Of a stretch of DNA of 64,000 bases, positions 24,087-36,423 are shown one piece after another. Positions within the stretch are counted from its first letter, which is position 1; every line of letters starts with the position of its first letter. Location of the stretch: contig OX638370.1 in assembly GCA_951812925.1 (NCBI GenBank), positions 104,484,897 to 104,548,896 of the forward strand. Reading direction: 5' to 3'. Under the pieces are notes generated by a model. It ran no database searches. It was not told the DNA's origin and worked only from the letters and a program-made list of their open reading frames with translations. Both the position numbers and the translations under genes were made by a program. The stretch comes from Calliopum simillimum. Lineage: Eukaryota; Arthropoda; Insecta; Diptera; Lauxaniidae.

Positions 24087-24850
24087 TTAGCGGTTACGGC
24101 ACTCATTTATTAAAACACTATAATTTCTAATGATGGCTGCCGTTTTTCCTGTGGTAAAGCCAGGAAAGTTTTCCAATTCAGGCACCAATTGTCCAAGATC
24201 TCCACTTGCCACTCCGAACCGACTGTAACTGCACGTCCTCTTTCTGCTCAAAAAGTAAGGGGTGATGATTCCAATACCGGCAGTTTTGCTTATTTGCATG
24301 TCATGGTTTTCCTTAAAAAAACAAAATTACCAACAGCCAACAGGCAAAATTACTTATCTCCACACATTTCATTGCACTTACATGTGGATGAGCTGGATGA
24401 TATTTGTCGTGATTTCTTTTTACGCCTAGGTGGTGCTATTGGACCGCTTAACGTAATAGAATCTGTTGTTTTAGATTCCGCTAACTTTGAGCTTGCAACA
24501 ACATCAGGTTCTTAAAGGACAATTTTACTATTCGGTGCTACAATTGGCGCAGCATTTGTTGTTACAGGAAATGCTGTTGCATTTATGCTTTCAATAGCTT
24601 AAACTTGTGGGCGTTTGGTTAAAGGCGAATTTGTTAGCAATCTAATACTAATCGCACCGTCACCCGATGAAATCCCGATGGAGCCAGCAGGCAAAACACC
24701 TCTCAAAGCGAACTCTGGTGTTATAGATTATGAGCTTGTAGCTCTTGTCGGTGTTGAAGCTGCAGCAGAAACTGAACCACTACTAGCTGCTACATTTGAT
24801 ATTCACGAATAACTATTTTTGTTATTTGGAATGCCGATTTTTTATCTTTT
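24087..24850 (-). pseudogene. Decayed minus-strand gene, Ser/Pro/Ala-rich, unrecognised
   Basis: One minus-strand frame from about 24830 to 24382 reads like protein (TPEFALRGVLPAGSIGISSG, SITLSGPIAPPRRKKKSRQI) but is broken by four stops, three of them TAA. It runs into a good donor (ACAT/GTAAGTGC at 24382). After a 70-base intron with a TTTTTTTAAG acceptor, a second exon at 24311-24087 stays open for about 75 codons (DLGQLVPELENFPGFTTGKT) but in a frame one base off. This is the pattern of a once-spliced gene that has died. Composition (basic patch, Ser-rich linkers) would suit a DNA-binding or transposon-borne regulator, but I do not recognise the family. Confidence 0.55.
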
Positions 24851-25372
24851 AACAAATTTTAAATTTAATTTTAATTTTTTTTATTGACATTTTTAAATTT
24901 GTTTGCTGCCTCACATTTTCTATTTCGATTGTCACAATTTTCAGTAGCCCCTGGGGCTAGTACAAATTTTGACACAACATTTTCACCTCATATGCTTCAA
25001 AAATCGTATTTAGGACGTCAAAATTTGTATAGGTGGGTGAAATGTTTTCGATTGGCACAGGCCCGATATTACAAATTATCACAAAACATACAGACCTAGT
25101 TTCGTACAACCCTGTAAAAAAAATTGAATGCTTGGCAACTCTAACCGCCGCTACTTTTTTTTTAACCGCACAAAAAATAAAACGGGATCTAAACAAAAGA
25201 AATTGAGAACGCATTTTGCTGAAAAAATACAAAAAACAAGGCAGTTTTGACATATAATTAAATAAATAGTTTTAAGTGTTTTCGTGGGTAAGTGGTGAAT
25301 ATATCTACGATTAGCGTTGTATTAAAATCTCAATAAAAATTTGCTTGCCTCCCAACAGAACACATCCTTTCA

Positions 25373-28300
25373 ATGGCACTGGCTACACTGGCTAAAGTTC
25401 CAATCGTACCACAATGGAATTTGTCAAATGGTTGTGTTGCAACTTCCGATGGTGGATTCCTTTACATTGGTGCAAGAACTATAAACTACATTTCAAAGAT
25501 TGAGGAAGATTCAGCTCCAATTGTTAAAGTTTTCCATACACGCCAAACTATACTAAGCCTTGCGGTAGATCCAGAATGGCCCACCGTTGATGATAAGACC
25601 GTAGCATCAACAGGTGAGATACCTTGTAAATATTTTGCAGTACTAGCGCAAGATAATTCCGTGCAAATTTGGGATTTTGACCGGGGTTGTGCTGTTTATG
25701 GCCACAAAGCCCATTTCACTACCATGACAGTAGAGGGCAATGGACCACCCAGTTTCGACAAGGTGTTACTCAGCTATATGAGTAATAGAAATGTACTATC
25801 CATTGGTTCCTCAGATATCGTAATCTATTGTGTGGCATCCAACAGTTTCTGCCGTAAGCCATCGTTCATATCGGCACGAAATAATCACTTGACTGTGCTT
25901 CGTTGTTCCCCATATGATGACAATTTATTTGCTGTTGGCACCAGTCGGGGATTAGTACTTGTCTGTGATTTGCAACAGAGGCGTATACTTTACACTTTGC
26001 GTGGTCACGATGCACCAGTGTCTGCTCTATCATGGACAATGGTTGACGAGGAAGCAATTACAAAATGCAAAAAGAAATCAACGCCATCGCCAAAGTCTGC
26101 AACTCATAGTAATAGAAATTCTGCTAAAATGCCAGCGGCGGGAGATGACATATTTGATATATATGATTATGATTACTTGGAACACGAATTTGGTGCACCC
26201 AGTGATGTTAATAAATCCAAACCTGACTCTGATGCTGTTACAGAGTTTATTGGTATTGAAAAACCTTTAGAATCAGAAACGACAACAAAATTTGATTTCG
26301 CTGAGGCCTGCCAAAGTCTGAAGGAAGAAATAACTACCTTAAAAGAAGGCAAAGAGGAAAAAATGGAAGAGGACGAAAATCATACGAAACCAAATGATGA
26401 AGTTACACTTAAAGATTGTGAAGCTATGAATAAGCAAAACGCTGATTTATCTTCATCATGTGGCGATGACGACGAAGATGATGGTTGTGAGTCCACGGAA
26501 GGTAGTATGGAACTCGTAGATAGAAGCTCTGATGATGATGTTGATGTCGATGGTCGAGGACATACGGTAACAAAACCACTGTCTGGCAGTTTGGTTGCCA
26601 CTGAGCAACAACAAATTTTGCATAAAGCGGAAGTACATTCTGCACAAAACGACACCTTAGAAAGAGTAGAAAAATCGGAAGCGACGGAGAAATCGGAAAA
26701 GCCTATTTTGACAGAATCGCTAAATCCAGAAACTGCTGAAGTTACAAATACAGCCAACAAGTCTACTATAGATAGAGATGTTTTATTAGTTTCTGCAGCT
26801 ATTGACGGGACACTTTGGATTTGGAATACAGGAACAGGTGCAGCTTGCGATCAGGTACGATCGCGCGGCGGTCATCATGGACAGCACGGAAAAAGTACGT
26901 CACTAAAATCAAAAAATATAAAATTTCTTGTTTTAGAACTTTTCTTTTACTTAAGATTCTCATATAGAAGTTAATTGGCGTAATGCAACTACATTTCTTA
27001 CAACGAATCGTACGGGCGATATATCTTGGTGGAGCATGTTGCCACAAGATGGCAATGTTCGTCGTTATAAATTTAAGGAAGAAAAGCAAAAACAAATCAC
27101 ACAACGTGGTATTGTATCATTTAGCATTTGCCAAGATGGTGAGAAAATGTGGACCATTTCATCACATCGTGAAATTTGTTATGAAGATATTGTTGCTAAA
27201 AAACTTATTGCGAAATATTGTTGTGCTTCCACAAATATATCAGCATTGCGCGAATGTCCTGATGACATGAACAAGTAATATTTGATAAAAATATTTCAAT
27301 TAAAGTTTGCATATTTTAATTTTTCGTCTAAAATTTCAGGATTGCGCTTGGTTTTGCCGATCGGCGAATTGGTATAATCGACATATCAAAGTTAAGTTCA
27401 ACAAATGTTACTATTGAAAACTTTACGCAACGAATTGATGCACCAGTATCATCGTTAGTATGGAGTCCTGACCACAAAAAATTAGCTTTTGGCACAATTG
27501 AAGGAAGAGTAAGTGAAGGCTTACTTTAAAATGGCGATAATTTTAAGATAATGTTTTCAATTTTAGGTTGGCGTATTCAATGTCGAGAACTTAAAGAGTC
27601 AGCCTTTTACTTTTATCCCATTTTGTGGCAAACCAATATACTCTATGGACTGGAAAGAAAATTCAATTTTCGTATGCTCCAATGAAAAGCTAGCAATGTA
27701 CGATGGAAATATGAATAATAAAGGTAAGCACATAAAATTCAAAATAAAAATAGAATTTCAAGAAATCCACTGATTTAAAGCGATAAGAGAACGCCTATTA
27801 TACTAGGCTTATTCTAAAATATTGTTATGGGTTAAGGTAATATTCGTGTTATTTGCCCAAAAAAAATGTATAATTACCCTCATCTAATTTGATTTCGATT
27901 CGTTTATCTATCTGTCAGACAGCTCTGTCTCCATGACTTGAAAACCATTTGCATGATTTTTTTTTTGTTTCCCACATAGATATTATAAGTTTTAGAATAT
28001 ATTTTATTTCAAAATGCCCTGAATATTTAAAAATCACCTACCTCGAGGAAAAGATACGATTTGCATAACTTTTTCTTTCTTTCAAAAACATTCTATCCAG
28101 TGAGGCTTCAGGACAAACTCTATTTTGCAATTCCCTTGCCTTCGCCCAATAATAAATAAACCATTTCCGTTTAGCGTGATTTTTCTTCAAATTATGGATA
28201 TTGTATCCGATGAGGTTTTAAGATGTATTTTATTTCGAATTTGTATTTTGTAACATGGTTAGTATTTCCTATTCAGTCGATAGCGATTGAATCACATTAT

Positions 28301-31300
28301 TGACAGTCACTTGCGCGAATGGGTATCGTAAATAAAAGCATTTCTCACTAGTATTGTAGAGAAAAAAAAGGTAACCCCTTAATTTTTATTCGAAAAAAAT
28401 TAGCTAAGTAAAAATAATATTTCAAAATAAAAATTTACGAATGTAATTAAACGAAAAATGTACGTATTCAACGATGTTTTCTAGTATGGTAGGCTTGATC
28501 TTTTGCATTTCTTTTTCCGAAGGTTAATAAACTCTGTTGAGAATTCGTTTGCCGCTGTCTAATATTGGCAAGACGTACAGTTTCACGATGGAAATCCCAT
28601 TTATTCCATGTGACATTGATCCAATTCGGCACTGACAAATCATTTACAATTACCATTTCAGTTTGTGTTTCAATTTCACCACGCTTAGGTTCCTCATTCA
28701 GCGATTCCGCATTTATCCAATTGATTATATCAGTTTCTAGATCAAATAGCAAAATTGCATCTATTGAAGTAAAGACGGCATTTTTAAATGTTTTTATAAA
28801 ATCTTCGAAATGTCTTTCAGCATATTTAGCATAATCGATGTCACTGAAACCAAAGCGCATTTTTAGATTTTCGCAAAGTTTCTTTTGTAAATAAGAGGGA
28901 ACAATGAGGCCATTCGTAAGTGCCAGCGTAAGGCAACAATAATCACCCGTATAAGACTTCTGCAAAAAAAAAAAAAAAAAAAAATCCAATTGTAATGCAC
29001 ATAAAAATAATTTTGGATTTTAAAAAGCTTTAGCATTACAATTTTAAGTAAATCAGCATATCCTGCATTTTTGTTTGTTCGTATCATAAGTTCTTCGAAC
29101 GTAAATTCATTTGGTTTCAACTTATCCTTCTTTTTCTCTTTAAACTGTTCCAGCATCTCTACAAAAGTTGCTTCAATGTCTGCTGATACGATTGATTCCA
29201 ATGTGTCACGGATTTTGTTTATTTCAGCCAAATGATTTAAATATAAAACTAATGTTTGCCAGACTTCTGAGAGATAAACGAAATGTGGCTACAAAAAATA
29301 TACACAAAATAATCAATATTTATGTAAATATGTACATATATATTTACAACTTACAAATACGATTTCCGATTGTATTGCAGTGCGAAATTTTAAAACATCA
29401 TTTATTTTATCCATAACACATTTCACTTTTCCCAGGCCAACACTTATTAGGTATTCAGTTTTTGCATAAATTTCTAGCAGATTCTTAAGATGACGTTTAT
29501 AAATCACAAAAAGTATAATAAATTTATTTATTTCTCTTGCTCTCTCAATCGGTACATAACAATAGGCTTTCTGCTGTTCTACATCGAGCTGTATAACGTT
29601 CTTTATGGAACTATCGCCATACTCGCCGCATTCATTGATCTTTTTAAACATAGTCTCTAGTGCGGTTTTAGTATTTTGCTGCGCCATCTTTAAGTCCTGA
29701 CATACTGTTAAATAAATACACAATTTAAGCCAGTTAATAACACAGGTTTACAAAAGAAAAAAAAAATGTCATGGCGTTTTGACCAGACTATGTGTTTCCT
29801 AGGGACTTAGACGTCCTGAATCCGAATCCCGGGTCCGTTTTTTTCCAGAACGTCTGAGAAAAAAGATTTCAAGGTCATATGGAGGTCAAAATGGGGTTCA
29901 TGTGTCGTTTAGTGATAAATTCGCTAAAATTCTGAAACTAATTTTTAATCATTGAGCTCTTAGATCTTAAAAAGAATATGTAAGCAAAAAGGGTATCTCG
30001 GACCTAGTTTCGGAGATATAGCCATCGGAAGATCCGGATATATCTTCTATGAAAACCGCTATAAGTTGGGAACCCCTGGATGGATTTGTAAAATATTGGT
30101 ATCATATAAAAGGTATTTTGACAGCCTATTTAAATTGTTTTAAGCTTTTTTGAAATTTTGTGAAATTTTTCAATTACAACAGCAAATAAATCAACAACAC
30201 CAACAACAACAAAAACAACAACAACAATAAAATACCTTTCATACGACACCAATATTTTCTAAATCGATTCAGGGGTTCCTTACTTATAGCGGTTTTCATA
30301 GAAGATATATATTCTGATCTTCCGATGGCTATATCTCCGAAACTAGGTCCGAGATACCCTTTTTGCTTACATATTCTTTTTAAGATCTAAGAGCTCAATG
30401 ATTAAAAATTAGTTTCAGAATTTTAGCGAATTTATCACTAAACTACACATGAACCCCATTTTGACCTCCATATGACCTTGAAATATTTTTTCTCAGACGT
30501 TCTGGAAAAAAACGGACCCGGGATTCGGATTCAGGACGTCAAAGTCCCTAGGAAACACATAGTCTGGTCAAAACGCCATGACATTTTTTTTTGTAAGCCT
30601 GTGTAATCTATAAATTTTAATTAACATGAAAAATAAGATTTCTTAGTGTTATTAGCTAAGGTCTCTTGAAAAATAAAGATTATTGCGTAGCAAAAAGGTA
30701 TAAAGTTGTATGAGTATTTTTGGCGTTAGGAAATAACCCAAAAACCAAAACGAAATAACGCTCAAATTATTCTACTATATAAAAATGAGAGTTTGTTTGT
30801 ATGTTTGATACTTATGGACTCGGAAAATAACTGACCGATTTGAATAAAATGTTCACAATGTTTTAGCAGTATCATAGGGTAAAAAAATGGGCGGTGCCAC
30901 GCCCTCCTAAAAATTAACTTGTAATATCTCTGAAACTACTTGGCCCAGATAATTGAAATTTGGTTCATCTAAAGAATGCATTAGGACAAATAATTTTTAA
31001 TGTAGAAGTGGTCGGTGCCACGCCCCCAAAAAAATTAATTCATTTTATCTTTGAAAATATTAAACGGATATGGATAAGATTTGGTATACGTATTAAGAGT
31101 ACATGGACAAATAATGTTCATTGGAAAAATGGGCGGTGCCAGACCCTTACAAAAATCTCGTCATATCTCTGAACATATTTAACGCATATAGATAAGATTT
31201 GGTACATTTATAAATTGCATCGGGACAATATAAATACTTAAAATCCTTTAAAAAAATTGATGATGGATGGCCCGTACATGTACAAGACAGGGTCGCACAT

Positions 31301-34300
31301 CGAGAAATGTTAGTTTTCATATAAATTTGAGCGAAAATCATTTTGGAAATAACGTCCAAAATTGATTTATATGAAAATAATTTGGGCATTATTATATTTC
31401 GTTTTTTGTGTTCGGCTGTTATCTTTTTTTTTTTAATGAAATAACGCCCCAAAAAATAAAGCCCAAATTTTGGGCGGTATTTCCAAAATGATGATCGCTC
31501 GAATTTATATGAAAATAATTTGTGCTTCTATTTTGTTTTTGTGCGTAATTTCGTTTTCTTTTTTTGGTGTTATTTCATTGGGCGTTATTTCTTAATAATA
31601 ATAACGCCCAATGAAATAACGATACCTTAAAATAATTTTATCTCATTAATTAACTTAAAAGAAGAGAAACGATCAAAAAATAATTACTGTCACGCATATT
31701 TTCCTTTTCTCCATCTGGGCTCATGTTGTTAAAAATCATAATTCCACAAACAGTAGCACTTAGACGCTGCAAATACTCTAAACGATGGTGTTTCTTTTTA
31801 TGTACAAAGTTCTGTAGATCTCCACGTCCGATAACACTATTAAGGCTCTGTCTAGCTTGCTTTAGCAACTGAAAATTTTTAATTATACATTTGAAATATT
31901 AATTAGAAATATAAGGGACGTGAATCGGTTTTTGAACCGGAAAACCGCTTTTTTCTACTAATTAACTGAACCATTAACCGAACCGACCAAATGTATCACC
32001 CGGTATCACCACAAATATTTGATCCGAATCGGAAACCGAACCATTTTTTATAAAGGCTTAAAAGTTCGTTTTGACCAATTTTTAATAGACAGATTTTTCT
32101 TTTGTTAAATATGGTAATATGCTATTATTGAGTGTATTTTCCACGCGGGAAATATCAACTGATTATTGTGAATAACATTTTTTATCAAATAAGAATTTTA
32201 TACTGCGTACTTATAACCTAAATTATATGTACATATAAGTATGTTTTTATATTGTTTTCCGAACCGTTGAACCGAACCGAAATCCCGGTTCAAAGAAAAA
32301 AAAACCGTTTTGACGAACCATTCCAAAAGTGCAAAAACTATTCGAACCGCTGAACCGAACCGATCAAATGTATCAATCGGTTCACGTCCCTGAAAAATAT
32401 TGTACTTAATATATGAATCTAAAACTAAAAACAAACCACATGGTTTTTGGGATCCCCTAGATTGTAACAGGCAATAATAAAAACTTGCATTTTTAAAAAC
32501 ATCCCATCTATTTGCTCTTTATTACTTGTCTCTGGATATTGCAGTATGTCTTCAATGAGATGATGAAGTTTTATTTTAAAATGTTGTTCATATTTTTCCT
32601 TTACATAATCCACATTTAATTCCCTGCAGTTTCTTAAGAAATATGCTACTTTCATTATGCACATGGTAGCATCTAATGGATTTACATATTTTTTCAAAAG
32701 ATTTTCCAAAAATAATTGAGTTTTGCATCCACCGCGACGTTTATCATTCAGTCTGTGCAATTCTAAACCTTCCCTGGCATCAAGCGCATGGATAGTCACT
32801 AAATAATATGCAAATTCTTTATCAATTTGTAAATTGCATTTTTGACATTCTGCGATAAATAGATGTAAGACTTTGTCCAAATATACCGATTTTTGCATCT
32901 TTTTATTTATTGGAAAAACGAATATGTTAAAAAATAGAAAATTTTTTTTAAATGAAACAAAACACAAAACAAAATACTGCTGATAGGAAGGAGTAAGTAT
33001 TGACAAAATACTGTTTATCGATTAAATACACAATAGTGTTGTTTTGTTGCTAAGATATTTACAGGGTGTATCTTTAGCCATAATCATATAAGTTCGAACA
33101 CATGCTCTTCGGATTCAATTGAGTTCCTTAACATAATACCTTTTTGTTTTTCTATTTATAGATGCCAATGTGCTTCATGACATCTCTAGCGTTTCTGCCA
33201 TTTCCGTGCGAAATGAATATCTTTTTGTCGGCACACAACGTGGACATCTTAAAATTTATCGACAAACTTCTTCACGATCTGTTTTTAAGCTTGTGGATGA
33301 TGTTGAATGCTCATCACGATATATAACCGAAATCGCTTGGAGTCCTATAAAAAGCGAACAATTTGCTGTCATTTCAATGGCCAATGGAATTAATATTCTT
33401 AGCTTTGACAAGGGAACTGGCCAGGCAACGCATATACGTAAATTTGAAATCAAAAATACAAAAGCTGCAAACTCGTGCATCAAATGGAGCAATCGTAAAG
33501 AGAACATTTTCTTAACATGTGGTTTCGATGGTGCCATACGTGTTTGGGATTTAAATTCTAATAATGATGATAACGAAATATTCCTAAAACAATTTCATTG
33601 TCCAATGTTGTGTGGTCTATTTTTACCAACCGATGAAAATATTGTAATATGCGCTGGTAAATCAACATCAGTAGAAATGTTCAATATGAGCATTGAAAAA
33701 TCAGAAGATTATTCAGTTTCCAAATGGAAACGTTCAAATACAAATACATTAGAAAATGTGCAGTGGGCGCTGAAAATGAATGCACGTACAGATGCACATA
33801 AGCCTTTAGCAATGGAAAAAAGGCGTAAGCGACGTGGTAGTGGTAGATCTGCTAAGGAAGAGCAAGAAAATAATTGCGATGATGGTAATACAAATTTAAT
33901 TCCGATGGCCGAAGTTAAGCCAAATAACTCATTGACTAAATTACCAGTTAACAATGGCAAAGCTGATGAAATAATAGATCTAATCGATGATTTAAGCATT
34001 GCTGATGTTAATGCTGAATTAGAGCTTAAAAATATAGAAGACATTAAAACTGTTGAAAATGCTATAATTAATAAAAACGAACAGAAGTCTGATGCTATCG
34101 CTATGTTTATGAGGGTAAATATAATAGTAATACATACATATGTACATACATATGTACATACATATGCACATACATATTTTAATTTAACAAACTTGACACT
34201 TTATTTTTTAGAATCCAATTACATTATTGTATTTGACAACAAAAGAAATTAACCAATATGCTTTGGAAAAGCTGATATATATATTAAGTCAATCAAATAA

Positions 34301-36423
34301 TAAAAAACATCGAGAGAAGGCAGCAATTACGTCGAAACTTTTTGGCCAAAAACAAGATGCTAAGGAGCTTTTGGAAGAAGAACGTAAGTACTTTGAAAAT
34401 CATAGAAGACCAGAAATTTTATTTTGTTAACCATGGACTATGTAATTTTTATTGGTTTTTTGTTTCTAGATTCGTGTTTTACACTCACCACATCATAAAT
34501 TTTGAAAAGCTTACTCTTTTAATTTTTTTTTTCTCTAATTAAGAAAGAAAAACAAAAAATATTTCCCACTAATTACATATTTTTAGAAAGAAAATTCCAT
34601 ACCCAGCAGGAATACTTTTTTCTTCCAATCTTCAGAAAAAAAAAAAAAAATCAATATGAAGCCCTCCTATTACAATGGGCCTTATCGTAAATATGCCTGA
34701 AAACTACCTTATCGAGAATATACTCCCTCTCGAGAGGTAGCACTTCCGAAAGTCAATATTTTATGAATAAAAACTTGCAATAGTCAATATTTTATGAATG
34801 TAAACTCCCTTTCCAACAGTGATACCATTTTTTTCAATATTGTTGAAATGTTTTTCAATTTTCCACTATGTATTGTTTTGATTAAAAAACGAGTTTTTTT
34901 AAATTGAAATAATCAAAAGGAAGTAAAATTACAAAATTAATGATGGTCTACGAGTTCGGTAAAATAAATATCCAAATTTTCACAATGGGTCTCATTCTAA
35001 ATCTGCCTGGAAACTCCCTTCTCAAGAATATACTCCCTCTCGAGAGGTAGCACTTCCGAAAGTCAATATTTTATGAATAAAAACTCCCTTTCCAACTGGG
35101 ATACCTTTTTTATTTGTAATATCGTTGACATTTTCACAAAATTGCAAAATGCAACCGTGACTTTTTCCAATATCTTTGACATTTTGCATAAAAAAAGCAC
35201 AGTGCAACACTGAATTTTTCCAATCGTAGAAATTTTTTTCTATTTTCCAGTAGATTTTGACTGCTAACTTAAAAACAAAGACGGTAAACAAGCAATAGTA
35301 ATTGCATCTAAAGAAAATTTGTGAAAATTAAGCTTTTTTAATTAATTTGGTGAATTTATTTGCGATAAGTGACGAAAGGAAAAGTAGTTTTAGAAAAACC
35401 GGTGTAGGTTGGAAACGCTTGGATGAATATCAAAAATATTGGTGTCATATGAAAACGATTTCAATAAGCTATAAAATTGCCTCACAAAAGTTTTTGATTG
35501 TCAAATATAATTTTAACACGCTTCAAATTCGATAAGATTTGGATCCTTTAAATTTCGAGAAATATTACGATTCAATTCAATTTGTACGGTAAAGCTTCAA
35601 GTCGCAGGTAAAATTATGACGACAAAATTTTGCAAAATATTTTGATCAAAAAACAATTTTTTTTTTTAACCGAAATGTAATATATTCTACGTTTAAAAAT
35701 GTCCTAACAAATTCGGTTTGATACATTACGAATCTAATAGTTAAAATCCTTATTAGTTGTAATACACTTGTATAACAATTTAAATGTTAATTATATTTTT
35801 TTCTAGTGCGCAATCATCAACATTCCGATTTCAAAGGTAGTATTGGAAGTCTTTTAATGCCACAATTGAAAGGAAATATGAAAGATGAAATTATAAAATG
35901 CATACAAACTAAGCAACTGAATGAATGGCATATTTCATTAGCGCCAACAGTTTCGCATAGTTTTTGGCAAAAATGCTGCCAAGCATTTGCTGACCAATTA
36001 ATGGAACAAGGATATGCATTACAGGCTGCCACATATATGATTGGTATACATAAACAAACAGAAGCCATACAAATGCTAATGGAAAAGAATTATTTCAAAG
36101 AAGCTATGTTAATAGCACGCGTTTATTTGCAACCAGATGAACCCTTGCTAACTACAATAAGCGATAAATGGATCTCTTATTTAAATTTTACTGGAAATCT
36201 AGCTGGTGCTGCGCTGCTGTAAGAAATATTATCATCTAATCCATGTCATACAGATATAAAAAGTTAAACATAATTTTTAATTTTTTTTTTTATTTTTATT
36301 TTTAGCTGTACACTAACAGGTCAAGTGAATCGTGCATATGAAATTTTATGCAAAGTACGCAATACACAGCCCGAAATTGAACGTGCACTCAAGTTGCTCA
36401 AAACTAATGAAAAATTTCACTAA
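25373..36423 (+). CDS. Gemin5: Gemin5 (Rigor mortis), SMN-complex WD-repeat protein
   Basis: Eight exons: 25373-26894, 26971-27274, 27340-27508, 27567-27723, 33162-34114, 34212-34383, 35807-36218 and 36306-36423. They join to 1268 residues (fly Rigor mortis is about 1235). It begins MALATLAKVPIVPQWNLSNG. Two WD40 arrays fill most of the first 800 residues (AVLAQDNSVQIWDFDRG, LVLVCDLQQRRILYTLRGHD, LTCGFDGAIRVWDLNSNND). They are split by a low-complexity acidic insert at about 235-465. The C-terminal third is helical and TPR-like (QLNEWHISLAPTVSHSFWQK, QAATYMIGIHKQTEAIQML). Gemin5 recognises snRNAs and hands them to the SMN complex for Sm-core assembly; the fly protein is also linked to ecdysone signalling. 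The upstream AACAG at 25356-25360 may be the acceptor of a 5' UTR intron. Intron 4 is 5.4 kb and hosts CFAP206 on the other strand. Confidence 0.93.
28468..32898 (-). CDS. CFAP206: Cilia- and flagella-associated protein 206 (CFAP206), nested antisense gene
   Basis: Five exons: 32898-32437, 31868-31688, 29704-29355, 29288-29040 and 28959-28468. All phases are consistent and give 577 residues (human CFAP206 has 622). Collinear matches include LSATVCGIMIFNN (human LTMIVTGIRLFNR region), YTGDYCCLTLALTNGLIVPS, and the C-terminal ETQTEMVIV ... WNKWDFHRETVRLANIRQRQ (human STQTN ... WNEWELRRKAIKLANLRQK). The protein belongs to the axonemal radial-spoke/RS2-associated machinery of motile cilia and sperm tails. 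The whole gene lies inside Gemin5 intron 4 on the opposite strand. The exon 1 donor could be GTG/GTTTGT at 32436 or four residues' worth of similar choices nearby; both keep phase. Introns 1 and 2 contain inverted-repeat elements. Confidence 0.88.
29741..30603. mobile_element. 863-bp hairpin transposon with TAA target duplication
   Basis: The ends are CACAGGTTTACAAAAG and the complement form TTTTGTAAGCCTGTG, flanked on both sides by TAA. The two arms, each about 420 bases (29741-30170 and 30195-30603), are near-exact reverse complements, including TCCTAGGGACTTAGACGTCC-type and CCCGGGTCCG blocks. The centre is a CAACAA-rich spacer of about 60 bases. A 3-bp T-A-rich duplication is typical of PIF/Harbinger elements. 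It lies in CFAP206 intron 2 and therefore also in Gemin5 intron 4, so transcripts from either strand contain the full hairpin. Confidence 0.85.
30718..31625. repeat. GGGCGTTATTTC-motif element, copy 3, with internal GGGCGGTGCC units
   Basis: Starts GGCGTTAGGAAATAACCC and ends with GGGCGTTATTTC..AATAACGCCC. Between 30880 and 31270 are three units of about 120 bp that each contain GGGCGGTGCCA(C/G)(G/A)CCC followed by ATATCTCTGAA-like and ATTTGGT sequence. These resemble the units of the DINE-like family, so this copy is either a chimera or has an insertion. Confidence 0.5.
31913..32392. mobile_element. TIR element in CFAP206 intron 1
   Basis: The ends are inverted: GGGACGTGAATCGGTTTTTG on the left and CGGTTCACGTCCC on the right. 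Inside are many (A/C)ACCGAACCG(A/T) blocks on both strands. There is no coding capacity. It covers most of the 568-bp first intron of CFAP206. A clear target duplication could not be fixed. Confidence 0.6.
34131..34176. repeat. ACATATGT microsatellite in Gemin5 intron 5
   Basis: About four copies of an ACATACATATGT-type unit, a self-complementary simple repeat, occupy half of the 97-bp intron. Confidence 0.7.
34675..35100. repeat. Direct repeat pair in Gemin5 intron 6
   Basis: A block of about 110 bp (GAATATACTCCCTCTCGAGA, GGTAGCACTTCCGAAAGTC, then AATATTTTATGAATAAAAAC) occurs at 34675-34785 and again at 34985-35090 in the same orientation. An extra copy of the last part lies between them. 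Degraded relatives are seen at 37740-38100. It looks like an unclassified dispersed repeat. Confidence 0.55.

Noticed and set aside
25866..26760. Minus-strand frames up to 126 codons
   Set aside because: Antisense shadows of Gemin5 exon 1, chiefly its acidic repeat-rich insert.
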